Part shown: piece by piece, positions 35,717 to 43,783 of the stretch | Numbering within the stretch: the first letter of the stretch is position 1 | How the letters are laid out: each line of letters opens with the position of its first letter | Source of the DNA: Thiohalocapsa sp. | GTDB lineage: Bacteria; Pseudomonadota; Gammaproteobacteria; Chromatiales; Chromatiaceae | Reading direction: 5' to 3' | DNA length: 64,000 nt | Assembly: GCA_028277725.1 (NCBI GenBank) | Contig: JANQFX010000011.1 | Location: forward strand, 1 to 64,000 | Program-made: the position numbers and the translations under genes | The notes under the pieces: model-generated | Told to the model about the DNA's origin: nothing | What the model saw: only the letters and a program-made list of their open reading frames with translations | The model's database searches: none

Positions 35717-37561
35717 CTATGATTTGCCAGCGGTGGCCTCGGGCGCGATTGAGGGATCTCCGGTCTTTGCCGGTGCCGGATAGCTCGGCGGTTGGGTCGG
35801 AAACCCCGCCGAGGTCACGGTGAAGCGGCAGAACTCCACGGTGACGTCGTCGAGCGTGCCGACCCGGGCACGGGTCAGACGAGAGCCGGTCTTGATGCCG
35901 ACAATCTCCCCAGGTCGCAGGGTGGTCTGCGGTGGCGTCAAGAGGCCCCAACTGCCGCGCTCTGCCCGGCTCAACAGGGACGCGAGGGGCTCACCCGTCA
36001 GATCGCCCGCGACGAGGGGTGGAGCTGTCGGGTCGTCCGCGCGTGCCGCGGCGGCATCGGAGAGGGCGAATAGCCGTGCCGGTGTTGCGAAATTGGCAAG
36101 GTCATCGATGTCCAGCAACACCAGGCCGGCCGCGGGGCGGAGGACGCGATTGACCTTGCCGATGCGCGGTGCCTGCGCCTGCGCCTCACCGAAACCGTAG
36201 GCGAGCAGGTTGCCGATTTGCATGCGGTTGGTGAAGCGGGTCTCTTGCGTGCGAATGAGAAGGCGCCCGCGGGTGTCTTGCAGCACGAACCAAAGGCTGC
36301 GCTGGGGAGCGGTCTCGTCCTCGCCGATCACGGCTGAGCGTCGTGCGAACAGGTCCGAGAGTTCATGGCCCTGCCGAAGGCGCCCGTCGTCACGACGGAA
36401 CAGGTACGACAGGTGTTCTCGCACCTCTTGGAAGCCCGCGTAGATGCGAAGGTCGCGGTGCTTCGCGGGTTCGGCCTCGTTCTCCGCCCAGTCGGCGGCC
36501 TCGCGCAAATTGCGCTGCAACAGGAAGCAGAAGGCGGTCCGCCGCTCGGTGGCGATGCGCAGCAGACGCGGAGGCGTTCGAAAGCTGTCGCCCCGCGCCC
36601 TGGCCTCATCCATACCTTTGAGGTCGGCGCGGATGCAGGCGGCGAGGTTGTGATGATCGAGCATCAGCGTGGGGCCGCTGAGCAGGTCGGCGGGTGGCTG
36701 TGGCGACGGCGGACCCTCGCTGTAGCAATGGGTGTACAGGTACCAGGGACGTGGGTCCAGTTGCGGGTCGAAGTCGCGCAGGCGGATCGCGTCCGGCTCG
36801 GCGCCGACGTAGGCGTCGAGTCCGATCTGGTCGAGCTCCGGCCAGGCGACATAGTCCAAGAGGTCGTAGGTGGCCAGGGAGACATAGTGTTGGCGCAGCG
36901 AGGCATGGGCGCGCCGGTCGAGGCTCTGGTCGTGACGCGACAGGGTGTCGAGCCCATCATCCACCGGTTCGCAGGTCCACATGGCGGCGAATACCGTGTG
37001 CGCCGTACGCCAGGCCGTCGGGTCGAGTCTGAGGTAGCGTGCACCGGCCAGGCGCTGCCGGTGCTTGACGAGTTCGAGTATGCGGCAGGCGCAGCGGTAG
37101 ATGCGTGGGCGAATGCGCCGGTAGAAGAAGGGGTGTCGTTGATAGTCCTGCGCGAAAACGGACCGGTAGCCGTCCAGCAATGCGGTCGCACAGCGGTCGT
37201 GGAGTTCGAAGGTTTCGCGACGCTCCGGTGGCTCGGGGATGCCTCCGGATGCCTGGATGAGTTGCAGTATCAACGGCGCCGACGCGGTGTAGAACTCCTT
37301 GGCCAGGCATTCGAGCAACACCATGTGCTTTTCTTCCCCGAGTGGCCAGCGGTTGAGGTTGCCCGCGATGGCGTTCAGCTCGCGCAGGTGTTCCTCGGGC
37401 GTGGTGCGATGTCGAGCGAGGGATTCGCGCACGCGCTCCGGCGTCAGCGGAGGCCGTTTGCCCCTGCGCCATCGGTGCAGCATCTCGAAGCGGAGATCCA
37501 GGTTCCGGGCGGGAAGGTCGACGCCGAGCCATTCCCGTATTGCCGCCAATGGGTGCTTCAT
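35717..37561 (-). CDS. large protein of unknown function (614 residues)
   Basis: I do not recognise this protein. It is soluble, with no signal peptide. The N-terminal ~250 residues are helical and rich in Arg, Leu and Glu (LARHRTTPEEHLRELNAIAG). A middle part contains a WYLYTHCYSEG and LMLDHHNLAACIRADL stretch, and the C-terminal ~200 residues look like beta barrels (RLLIRTQETRFTNRMQIGNL, then VNRVLRPAAGLVLLDIDD, then PGEIVGIKTGSRLTRARVG), loosely like PilZ-linked regulators. ATG at 37561 is used since upstream sequence is Pro/Ser-rich and unlikely. Its neighbours are a Ca2+ exchanger 12 bases downstream and a DsrC-like gene upstream. Confidence 0.75.
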   Translation of the reverse strand: MKHPLAAIREWLGVDLPARNLDLRFEMLHRWRRGKRPPLTPERVRESLARHRTTPEEHLRELNAIAGNLNRWPLGEEKHMVLLECLAKEFYTASAPLILQLIQASGGIPEPPERRETFELHDRCATALLDGYRSVFAQDYQRHPFFYRRIRPRIYRCACRILELVKHRQRLAGARYLRLDPTAWRTAHTVFAAMWTCEPVDDGLDTLSRHDQSLDRRAHASLRQHYVSLATYDLLDYVAWPELDQIGLDAYVGAEPDAIRLRDFDPQLDPRPWYLYTHCYSEGPPSPQPPADLLSGPTLMLDHHNLAACIRADLKGMDEARARGDSFRTPPRLLRIATERRTAFCFLLQRNLREAADWAENEAEPAKHRDLRIYAGFQEVREHLSYLFRRDDGRLRQGHELSDLFARRSAVIGEDETAPQRSLWFVLQDTRGRLLIRTQETRFTNRMQIGNLLAYGFGEAQAQAPRIGKVNRVLRPAAGLVLLDIDDLANFATPARLFALSDAAAARADDPTAPPLVAGDLTGEPLASLLSRAERGSWGLLTPPQTTLRPGEIVGIKTGSRLTRARVGTLDDVTVEFCRFTVTSAGFPTQPPSYPAPAKTGDPSIAPEATAGKS

Positions 37562-37684
37562 ACGACTGCTGTTGTTGCTTGGCGGATGGCATTGGCCGAC
37601 GGCCGATCGCGCCTGCGAAGACGGTCGACCTGTCGGTGCTCGGGGCGCCGGCATCGCGCCGCTGCCCCGAACATGGGCCCGATG

Positions 37685-38044
37685 CTATTGCACGCTACCG
37701 AACGAGCTGTCGGTGGCGCCGGCTGGCGCGTCCAGGCCGGCGAGGCGGCAGCCCTGGGCGATGGGGCCGCCCGGAAGGATACCGAATAGATATTTGAGCC
37801 CGCCTCGATCGTGGAAGCGTTCCTCCAGCGCGTCGTGCACCTGGCGCGCGCTCGGCGCCGCGTCGTCCGCGAAGAGCCGCTGTAGGGCGCCGATGACGAC
37901 CCAGTGATCGTCACCCAGGTTCAGCCCCTCCGCACCGGCGACGGACTCGGCGTTCGCCCGGTTCCAGTCCGCCGGGGCGTTCGGGAAGTTCGGGTCTGTT
38001 TCGCGGGCATTGGGATTCAGAATATCTCGCATGGTCTCTGCCAT
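37685..38044 (-). CDS. DsrC/TusE family protein with unusual cysteine pattern
   Basis: A 119-residue sulfur-carrier family protein. Family features: an early FPNAPADWNRANAE stretch, GDDHWVVIGALQRLF, and the C-terminal arm LKYLFGILPGGPIAQGCRLAGL. DsrC has two Cys in the arm (upstream CysB and penultimate CysA); TusE keeps only CysA. Here Cys99 sits at the CysB position, while the usual KPTGC-type end is replaced by DAPAGATDSSFGSVQ with no Cys. Persulfide shuttling by the CysA thiol is thus impossible; a regulatory role or other thiol chemistry is likelier. ATG at 38044 has an AGAGGAG site. Confidence 0.85.
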   Translation of the reverse strand: MAETMRDILNPNARETDPNFPNAPADWNRANAESVAGAEGLNLGDDHWVVIGALQRLFADDAAPSARQVHDALEERFHDRGGLKYLFGILPGGPIAQGCRLAGLDAPAGATDSSFGSVQ

Positions 38045-38200
38045 GGTCTCACTCCTCTGATGTTGTCGTTGTCTGGTTGGATCGGGCGCCAACCTGGCTC
38101 CCAGTGGTACTGGAGTGCATCGCGGCCGTCAAGCGGGATTGGCGGCGCGCCCGGTTGCGGTGATGCTCCGTGGCGTTCCCTCGGGTGGTCGAGGACTCAT

Positions 38201-38815
38201 TCAGAGTGCGAGCCCGAGCCCGAACCCAATCAGGGTGCAGGCCCCGGCCAACCACGCCGATCTTCGGTCGCGGAGCCAGGTGTCCGCGCCGACCGTGCCT
38301 GCAGGGGGCACGGTGCGCGGCCGGGCGTTGTCGCGATTCGGCGGCGATGCATCCGGTTCAGTTCCGAGTGGTCGTGGCTGCGGAAGCGCGATGTGCCGGC
38401 CAGGGTCGGGTTCCTGCCTGGGGATGCCGCTACGCTGGCCCCGTTCGGCGAGCAGTGTCGGCAGACGCGCTGCCAATTGCTGGGGCTCCAGCACCGCGAT
38501 GGCGCCGAGTCGTTTGGCCGTCCGTCCGAGCGGCCAGTCGTTGCCGTTCGTTCGAATCGCCACTGCCGGCGCCTGTGGGTCATCCCCCAGCAGCGCGAGC
38601 AGATCGAGCGCGTTCATGCCCGGTAGGGTCGGTGCGGTGAGGATCAGGTCGGGCGGATCATCCTGGAGACGCCGCAGGGCCAGTTCCACGCTTGCGGTCT
38701 GGTGGATTCTGGCATTCAGGGCCCGCAGCTCCTGTCGGACCTGGTAGCGCGATGCGGCCGTGCCGTCGATGACGAGGATGTCCGGTTTGGAGGATGTTGG
38801 CTTGATGGCTGACAT
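38201..38815 (-). CDS. degenerate receiver protein with C-terminal membrane anchor
   Basis: A 204-residue protein whose first ~125 residues look like a response-regulator receiver (ILVIDG, then PDLILTAPTLPGMNALDLL). The phosphoacceptor Asp is replaced by Ala61, one acidic pocket residue is Gly18, and the conserved Lys of the KP motif is Glu (VLEPQQL), so classical phosphorylation is not expected. A disordered Pro/Arg linker follows and the last ~18 residues are a hydrophobic tail (AWLAGACTLIGFGLGLAL), suggesting a tail anchor in the inner membrane. Upstream of the DsrC-like gene on the same strand. Confidence 0.75.
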   Translation of the reverse strand: MSAIKPTSSKPDILVIDGTAASRYQVRQELRALNARIHQTASVELALRRLQDDPPDLILTAPTLPGMNALDLLALLGDDPQAPAVAIRTNGNDWPLGRTAKRLGAIAVLEPQQLAARLPTLLAERGQRSGIPRQEPDPGRHIALPQPRPLGTEPDASPPNRDNARPRTVPPAGTVGADTWLRDRRSAWLAGACTLIGFGLGLAL

Positions 38816-39021
38816 GTCGGGCTGGGCGGTCGTCGCGATGCAGGGATGCGCCCGACGGTAGCTGCACCGCCGGGATTCGATCAACAACGCGATCCTTACT
38901 GGTCGCCCGGCGGCTGAGCTCTTAACATGCTAGGCAATGGTCGGCGATGATGCGACGTGCGTCCTGGTGCGATGGACGGAGGCTGGCAATAGACTTTTCC
39001 CCGGGCGAGGAAGAATCAAGC

Positions 39022-39705
39022 ATGCAACTCAATGGTCTGGAGATGAAGATCCTCGACGACGCCGATGCCGTCGCGGAGGAGACGACCGCGCGCGTGCTCG
39101 CCGCCGCGGAGCAGGCGATCGAGGCCCGCGGGGCGTTCCATTTGGTACTGACCGGTGGCTCGACGCCGATCGCGACCTATCGCCGGCTCGCACAGGCAGA
39201 CGCGGACTGGTCCACCTGGCACCTCTATCACGGCGATGAGCGCTGCCTGCCCGTCGATGATGTGGAACGCAACAGCCTGGCTGCACGCGAAGCCTGGCTG
39301 TCTCGGGTGGATATCCCGGCGCAACAGATCCACGACATCCCCGCCGAGCAGGGTGCAGAGGCCGCCGCGGCGGCCTACGAGGCGGTGGTCTCCGCCGCGG
39401 TTCCCTTCGATCTGGTGTTGCTCGGCATGGGTGAGGACGGACACACCGCGAGCCTATTCCCCGGCCAGGAGGTCTGCCCCGGCCCGTTGGTGATGCCGGT
39501 CCACGATGCGCCCAAGCCGCCTTCGGATCGCGTGTCCCTGACCCCCTCGGCCTTGTGTCGGACCCGGCGCATGCTCGTGCTCGTCACCGGGGCGGGCAAG
39601 CGCCCGGCCATGCGACGTTGGCGAGCGGGCGAGGGTCTGCCCATTGCCCGGGTCGCCGTCGCCGGCAATGCCGATCTGATACTCGATCGAGCGGCCGCGC
39701 CCTAA
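39022..39705 (+). CDS. pgl: 6-phosphogluconolactonase
   Basis: Hydrolyses 6-phosphogluconolactone in the oxidative pentose phosphate pathway. 227 residues, normal for the SOL/DevB-type Pgl. Motifs: LVLTGGSTPIATYRRL (~43-58), YHGDERCLPVDD (~71-82) and LLGMGEDGHTASLFPG (~133-148). ATG at 39022 is used because the longer frame adds an unrelated 25 residues. No zwf or edd gene is next to it. Confidence 0.95.
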   Translation: MQLNGLEMKILDDADAVAEETTARVLAAAEQAIEARGAFHLVLTGGSTPIATYRRLAQADADWSTWHLYHGDERCLPVDDVERNSLAAREAWLSRVDIPAQQIHDIPAEQGAEAAAAAYEAVVSAAVPFDLVLLGMGEDGHTASLFPGQEVCPGPLVMPVHDAPKPPSDRVSLTPSALCRTRRMLVLVTGAGKRPAMRRWRAGEGLPIARVAVAGNADLILDRAAAP

Positions 39706-39812
39706 GAGGCTTGAACCGTTTTGCAACCCTGAATCAGCGCACCCCGAACAGACGGGCGAGCCCGAGCCCCAACGGGTCTATCCGTCCCTAACGAAACACA
39801 GCTGTACCAGCC

Positions 39813-40277
39813 ATGACCCTGCAACTCGCCGTCGCTATCGCATTCCACCAACTCGCCACCGTGATCTGGGTTGGCGGTATGTTCTTCGCGCATTTCGCGC
39901 TGCGGCGCTCGGCGCAGAGCCAGCTCGACCCGCCACAGCGATTGCCCCTGTTGCTGGCGGTGTTCGATCGGTTCTTCGTCTGGGTCTGGGTGGCGATCGT
40001 CGTGCTCTGGGCCAGCGGTCTATGGGTCTTTGTCGGCATCTACGGCGGCGGCATGGCCTGGCACGTGCACGCGATGATGGGCCTGGCGCTGGCCATGACC
40101 GGGCTGTTCGCCTATTTGTACTTCGTGCCGTACCGCAGGCTCAGCAAGCTCGTGGCCGTGAAGGACTGGCCCGGCGCGGGCGAGCGGGTCGCTACCATTC
40201 GGCGCATCATCCTGATCAACCTGGCCCTTGGCCTGGTGACGGCCGTCTTGGGTTCCGCGGGTCGGTATATGGGCTGA
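39813..40277 (+). CDS. CopD-like four-span membrane protein
   Basis: A 154-residue inner membrane protein with four spans. It resembles the CopD domain and related haem/copper-handling membrane proteins: FHQLATVIWVGGMFFAHFAL in span 1 with a conserved His, HVHAMMGLALAMTGLFAYL in span 3, and a closing RRIILINLALGLVTAVLGSAG. The conserved His residues may bind haem or copper. It stands alone after pgl. Confidence 0.8.
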   Translation: MTLQLAVAIAFHQLATVIWVGGMFFAHFALRRSAQSQLDPPQRLPLLLAVFDRFFVWVWVAIVVLWASGLWVFVGIYGGGMAWHVHAMMGLALAMTGLFAYLYFVPYRRLSKLVAVKDWPGAGERVATIRRIILINLALGLVTAVLGSAGRYMG

Positions 40278-40375
40278 ACGGGGCAAGCGGGACGCCCGAG
40301 GCACCCGTCGCGACCTGATGCGCGGGCGTCGACGAACCGAGTGCCAGCGGATAGGGCAGGCTTGGGCCCAACAAA

Positions 40376-40421
40376 AAGGCCCCCGAAGGGGCCTTGGATC
40401 TTCAGCGCCCGCAACGGGCGC
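40376..40421 (-). terminator. terminator of the DUF2892 gene
   Basis: AAGGCCCC (40376-40383) pairs perfectly with GGGGCCTT (40388-40395), followed on the minus strand by a run of T residues (complement of 40373-40377). A second stem, GCGCCCG (40405-40411) with CGGGCGC (40415-40421), lies just before it on that strand. Both follow the stop codon of the leftward DUF2892 gene. The first stem could also serve the rightward CopD-like gene, but lacks T residues in that direction. Confidence 0.85.
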
Positions 40422-40448
40422 AGCGGTCGGCAGCCAGCCTGGCCAGCC

Positions 40449-40649
40449 TCAGAAGGCGGTGCCGGGCTCCATCCCGAACTTGCGTAGGATGGTGGCCAGC
40501 GGGCAGAACCCGGTGAAGGCCGACTGCAGCAGGTTGAGTCCTACGAAGCCGGTGAACCACAACCACAGGGGGCTGACGGTGTACGCCAGAATGGCGGAGA
40601 TCAGGACGAAGCTACCGGCGACGGCGAGCACGATGCGTTCGATGGACAT
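40449..40649 (-). CDS. DUF2892 inner membrane protein
   Basis: A 66-residue protein of the DUF2892 family, two hydrophobic segments with the typical sequence [16 protein letters not shown] and [20 protein letters not shown], then [11 protein letters not shown]. The CP motif is shared with the membrane part of YgaP-type rhodanese proteins, so a link to sulfur metabolism is possible but not shown. It has a GAGG site and is divergent from the next gene. Confidence 0.9.
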   Translation of the reverse strand: MSIERIVLAVAGSFVLISAILAYTVSPLWLWFTGFVGLNLLQSAFTGFCPLATILRKFGMEPGTAF

Positions 40650-40669
40650 GGTCTACCTCGGACAGATGT

Positions 40670-42331
40670 GTGTTGTATCAATCCCGCAATGATCACCAAA
40701 ACCAGAGATTTGCTCAAGTGATCGAGCATGCGGACTTGGTCGACTTGGACGTCTACCAGCGCGACCTGGTGGAGCATTTGGCGGGTCTGCGACTGCCGTG
40801 CCCTGGCGACTCGGCGTCAAGGGCCGCCTGCGGATCCCATGAGATCGTCGAGACCCACATCTCGCGCGTGCTGCTGAGCGGCGCTTGTGCCTATAAGTTC
40901 AAGCGACCGGTCTGCTTGGGATTTCTGGACTTCTCGAGCCTTGAACAGCGGCGGTTCTACGCTTTCGAGGAGCTGCGGCTCAACCGCAGACTGGCGCCGA
41001 CCTTGTATCTCGATGTGCTTCCCGTCACGGGCGGTGGGCCGGGTCCAGCACAAGCCGCGGCACCGAGGTTGGACGGCAGTGGACCGGTGCTGGACTATGT
41101 TGTGCGCATGCGCCGGTTTGCCGCATCAGACCTCTTGACTCGGCGCCCGATGACGGCGGGCATGGCTGATCAGCTCGTCGCCCAGCTCGCGGCATTCCAT
41201 GCCAAGGCCCCGAGCGCGCCGGAGCAGAGCGACTACGGCACCCCGGCCGCCGTGTTGCAGCCCATGCTCGACAATTTCCGAATGATCCGTGCATTCGCCG
41301 ACCCCGAGCCCTGTCTGGACACGACCTTGCGCCGACTCGAGGCCTGGACCAGGGGTACCTTTGAGAAGGTCTCGTCGGCGCTCCCGCGGCGTCGAGCCGA
41401 AGGCCGCATCCGCGAGTGTCACGGCGACCTGCACCTGGGCAACATCGCCGTGGTGGATGGCACACCGCTCGCGTTCGACTGCATCGATTTCAGCCCGGCA
41501 CTGCGCTGGATCGATGTGATGAGCGAGATCGCCTTTCTGTTGATGGACCTGCACCGCGTCGGACAGTCCCGTGTCGCGCGTCGACTGCTGAACCGCTATC
41601 TGGCCCTAACCGGCGACTATGGGGGGCTCGGGCTGCTACCGTTCTACCTGGTGTATCGGGCGCTGGTACGTGCCAAGGTCAGCGCCCTCGGCGGCGCTGA
41701 CCATCACCACGGGTCGTTGGCCGCCGCCGACGCGGTGCGCCTGTACCTGCGCGAGGCCGTCCGCTGGACTCGATCGGAGCCACCACGTCTGGTCATCCTG
41801 TACGGCCCATCCGGCTCCGGGAAGAGCGTCCTTGGCGCCTCGCTCGTCGAGCGGTTGCCGCTGATCCATCTCCGTTCCGACGTGGAGCGCAAGCGCCTGT
41901 TCGGTCTGATGCCAGACGCGGCGAGCAGCGGCGCTGTGTCCGAGGAGGTCATCTACGGTAGCGAGGCGACCGCTCGCACCTACGCGCGCCTGCTGGCGCT
42001 GACACGGCAGCTCATCGGGGTCGGACAAGGCGTACTGGTGGATGCCACCTTCCAGGACGGGCAGCAGCGGGAGGCGTTTCGTGGCTTGGCCTCGGCGCTC
42101 CGCTGTCCGTTCCATATCCTGGCCCTGAATGCGCCCGCAGAGACCTTGCGCAGCCGGGTGGCGGAACGCGCGCAGCGGGGCGACGACGCCTCCGAGGCGG
42201 ATGTCGCTGTGCTACGCCGCCAGCTGCAGCATCTTGACCCGCTCTCGGCGGAGGAGCGAGGGCGGGCGATGTTCATCGACGGCCGCGGCCTGCCGGGCAT
42301 CGATGCGGTGGTCAGACGACTGACGGCCTGA
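40670..42331 (+). CDS. fusion of an APH-like kinase and an AAA/zeta-type ATPase
   Basis: A 553-residue two-domain protein of a widespread uncharacterised family. The N-terminal ~340 residues are an aminoglycoside-phosphotransferase-like kinase with ECHGDLHLGNIAV (catalytic loop) and FDCIDFSPALRWID (metal site). The C-terminal ~170 residues are a P-loop kinase domain with GPSGSGKS (Walker A) and VLVDATFQDGQQREAF. Substrate unknown. GTG at 40670 is very close to the divergent gene; GTG at 40718 (VIEHADLVD) may be the true start. Confidence 0.87.
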   Translation: MLYQSRNDHQNQRFAQVIEHADLVDLDVYQRDLVEHLAGLRLPCPGDSASRAACGSHEIVETHISRVLLSGACAYKFKRPVCLGFLDFSSLEQRRFYAFEELRLNRRLAPTLYLDVLPVTGGGPGPAQAAAPRLDGSGPVLDYVVRMRRFAASDLLTRRPMTAGMADQLVAQLAAFHAKAPSAPEQSDYGTPAAVLQPMLDNFRMIRAFADPEPCLDTTLRRLEAWTRGTFEKVSSALPRRRAEGRIRECHGDLHLGNIAVVDGTPLAFDCIDFSPALRWIDVMSEIAFLLMDLHRVGQSRVARRLLNRYLALTGDYGGLGLLPFYLVYRALVRAKVSALGGADHHHGSLAAADAVRLYLREAVRWTRSEPPRLVILYGPSGSGKSVLGASLVERLPLIHLRSDVERKRLFGLMPDAASSGAVSEEVIYGSEATARTYARLLALTRQLIGVGQGVLVDATFQDGQQREAFRGLASALRCPFHILALNAPAETLRSRVAERAQRGDDASEADVAVLRRQLQHLDPLSAEERGRAMFIDGRGLPGIDAVVRRLTA

Positions 42332-42704
42332 GCGTCACCCCTTACCGCCTGTCGGAATTCGCCCCATCCCGGCGCGCCGCTCATCGTGGCTGTGCCAAGC
42401 TTGAGACAACAAGAAGCATGACCTGGCGTCATGACGCACAAGCATGATGGATATACACCACAGGCGTAGACTGTCCCCTGGCGCTCGCCGAGCTGCCGTG
42501 GCCCCGTGCAACAGCGAATCCGAGCGGCAATGTGCCCGGGGCTTGAGTCTCCCGAGGTCGGACGTGCAGGGGGCCACCGAGGGTCAGACCGCCGCATCGC
42601 CTCTAGGGGCTGATTACCGATCTGCCCAAGCATCGGATCAGTTGCCCGATCAAGGTACGGGCTCAGGAGCCGGTAAGGCCGCTGCATCCGAACGTCCGGA
42701 GTCG
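42332..42704. other. upstream region of the cyclase gene
   Basis: About 370 bases. The open frame of the cyclase extends back to an ATG at 42444, but this part is low-complexity, lacks a ribosome site and has no family similarity, so I treat it as untranslated. A short inverted repeat, CATGAC (42417-42422) with GTCATG (42428-42433), may be a regulator site. Confidence 0.4.
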
Positions 42705-43664
42705 ATGAGCAGCGATCCATCGGTACCGCCGAGGCCGGTGGTCAGCACCCAAGTGACCATTCTGCTGGCCGACATCCGCGGCTTCACGGCCCTACTCGAG
42801 GCCTATTCGGCATCGTTGATGGTCGATCTCCTGAACCGGTTCTTCGCGACCATGTGCGACGCCGTCGAGCGCTACGGCGGTCGGCTCGACAAGTTCATGG
42901 GTGATTCGGTCATGGCGGTGTTCGCCGGCGGTCAGACCGACGACCACCTCCGGCGCGCCCTCGCCTGCGCGGCCGTGATGCAGCAGAACATGGTGCGCCT
43001 GAATCGCGGGCACGAGCATCGTGGTGAGCCGGAATTGTTCGCCGGCATCGCCGTGCATACCGGGACGGTCATGGCCGGTACCTTCGGGCCACCGCGGCAC
43101 AGGACCGACACCGTCATCGGCGAGGCGGTGAACCTCGCCTCGCGCATGGAGTCCTTCAGCCTTCGCGGGCAGGTGTTGATCAGCGAGGCGGTGCAGGCCG
43201 CCGCGGACGGCTGGGTCGAGCTGGGGCCGGCGAATCAAGTGCGGCCGAAGGGCGTCGACCGTCCGGTGACCATCTATCCGATGCGAGCGGTTCATTATCT
43301 CGACCGGCTGGTCGTGCCGACGGTGGAGCCACGGCAGTCGCCACGGGTTCGGGTCGATCTCGATGCCCTGTTCCGCCGGATTCGGTCCAAACGCGTCGCG
43401 GACGAACCGTTCGTCGGGCACGTGGACGATATTGGCTACTTCGGCCTGTCTGCCGAGTTACCCCGTGCCCTGCCGACGCTATCGGAAATCGCCGTCGAAC
43501 TTCCGTTGGCCAACAGCTGGAAACCGAGCCAACTCTATGCTCGCGTGGTGCGCTCCGTACCCGAGGGGCGGGCCTACCGCACCAACCTCGAGTTCACGGT
43601 GGTGGATACACCGGCCCATCGGCACGTGAAGGCGTTGGTGGATGATTCACTCTGGCGCCGTTGA
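42705..43664 (+). CDS. class III adenylate cyclase with a PilZ-like C-terminal domain
   Basis: A 319-residue soluble enzyme predicted to make cyclic AMP. The cyclase domain (~15-180) has both metal Asp residues (Asp23 in LADIRGF, Asp67 in FMGDS), the adenine-selecting Lys63, VIGEAVNLASRME with the transition-state Asn/Arg, and GIAVHTGTVMAG. The C-terminal ~110 residues resemble PilZ: an RxxxR pair at Arg210/Arg214 and a DxSxxG-like element at 242-247 (DIGYFG, Ser replaced by Gly). If it binds cyclic di-GMP, the protein would link both second messengers. Start at 42705 follows a GGAG; 42444 is an alternative. Confidence 0.85.
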   Translation: MSSDPSVPPRPVVSTQVTILLADIRGFTALLEAYSASLMVDLLNRFFATMCDAVERYGGRLDKFMGDSVMAVFAGGQTDDHLRRALACAAVMQQNMVRLNRGHEHRGEPELFAGIAVHTGTVMAGTFGPPRHRTDTVIGEAVNLASRMESFSLRGQVLISEAVQAAADGWVELGPANQVRPKGVDRPVTIYPMRAVHYLDRLVVPTVEPRQSPRVRVDLDALFRRIRSKRVADEPFVGHVDDIGYFGLSAELPRALPTLSEIAVELPLANSWKPSQLYARVVRSVPEGRAYRTNLEFTVVDTPAHRHVKALVDDSLWRR

Positions 43665-43783
43665 ACATCGATGCCGACGCCTCTAGGGCGCCGCTAGCCT
43701 AGGGTTTCAGAGGGCCCCCGGCATCTCCGAGGGACATAAGACGTGAGGGGGAGGCCGTCGGGAGAACCGGTGGGGAGTCGGGG

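Noticed and set aside
42444-42704. N-terminal extension of the adenylate cyclase by 87 residues
   Set aside because: No ribosome site at 42444 and a low-complexity translation; the ATG at 42705 fits the domain start better, though the extension cannot be excluded.
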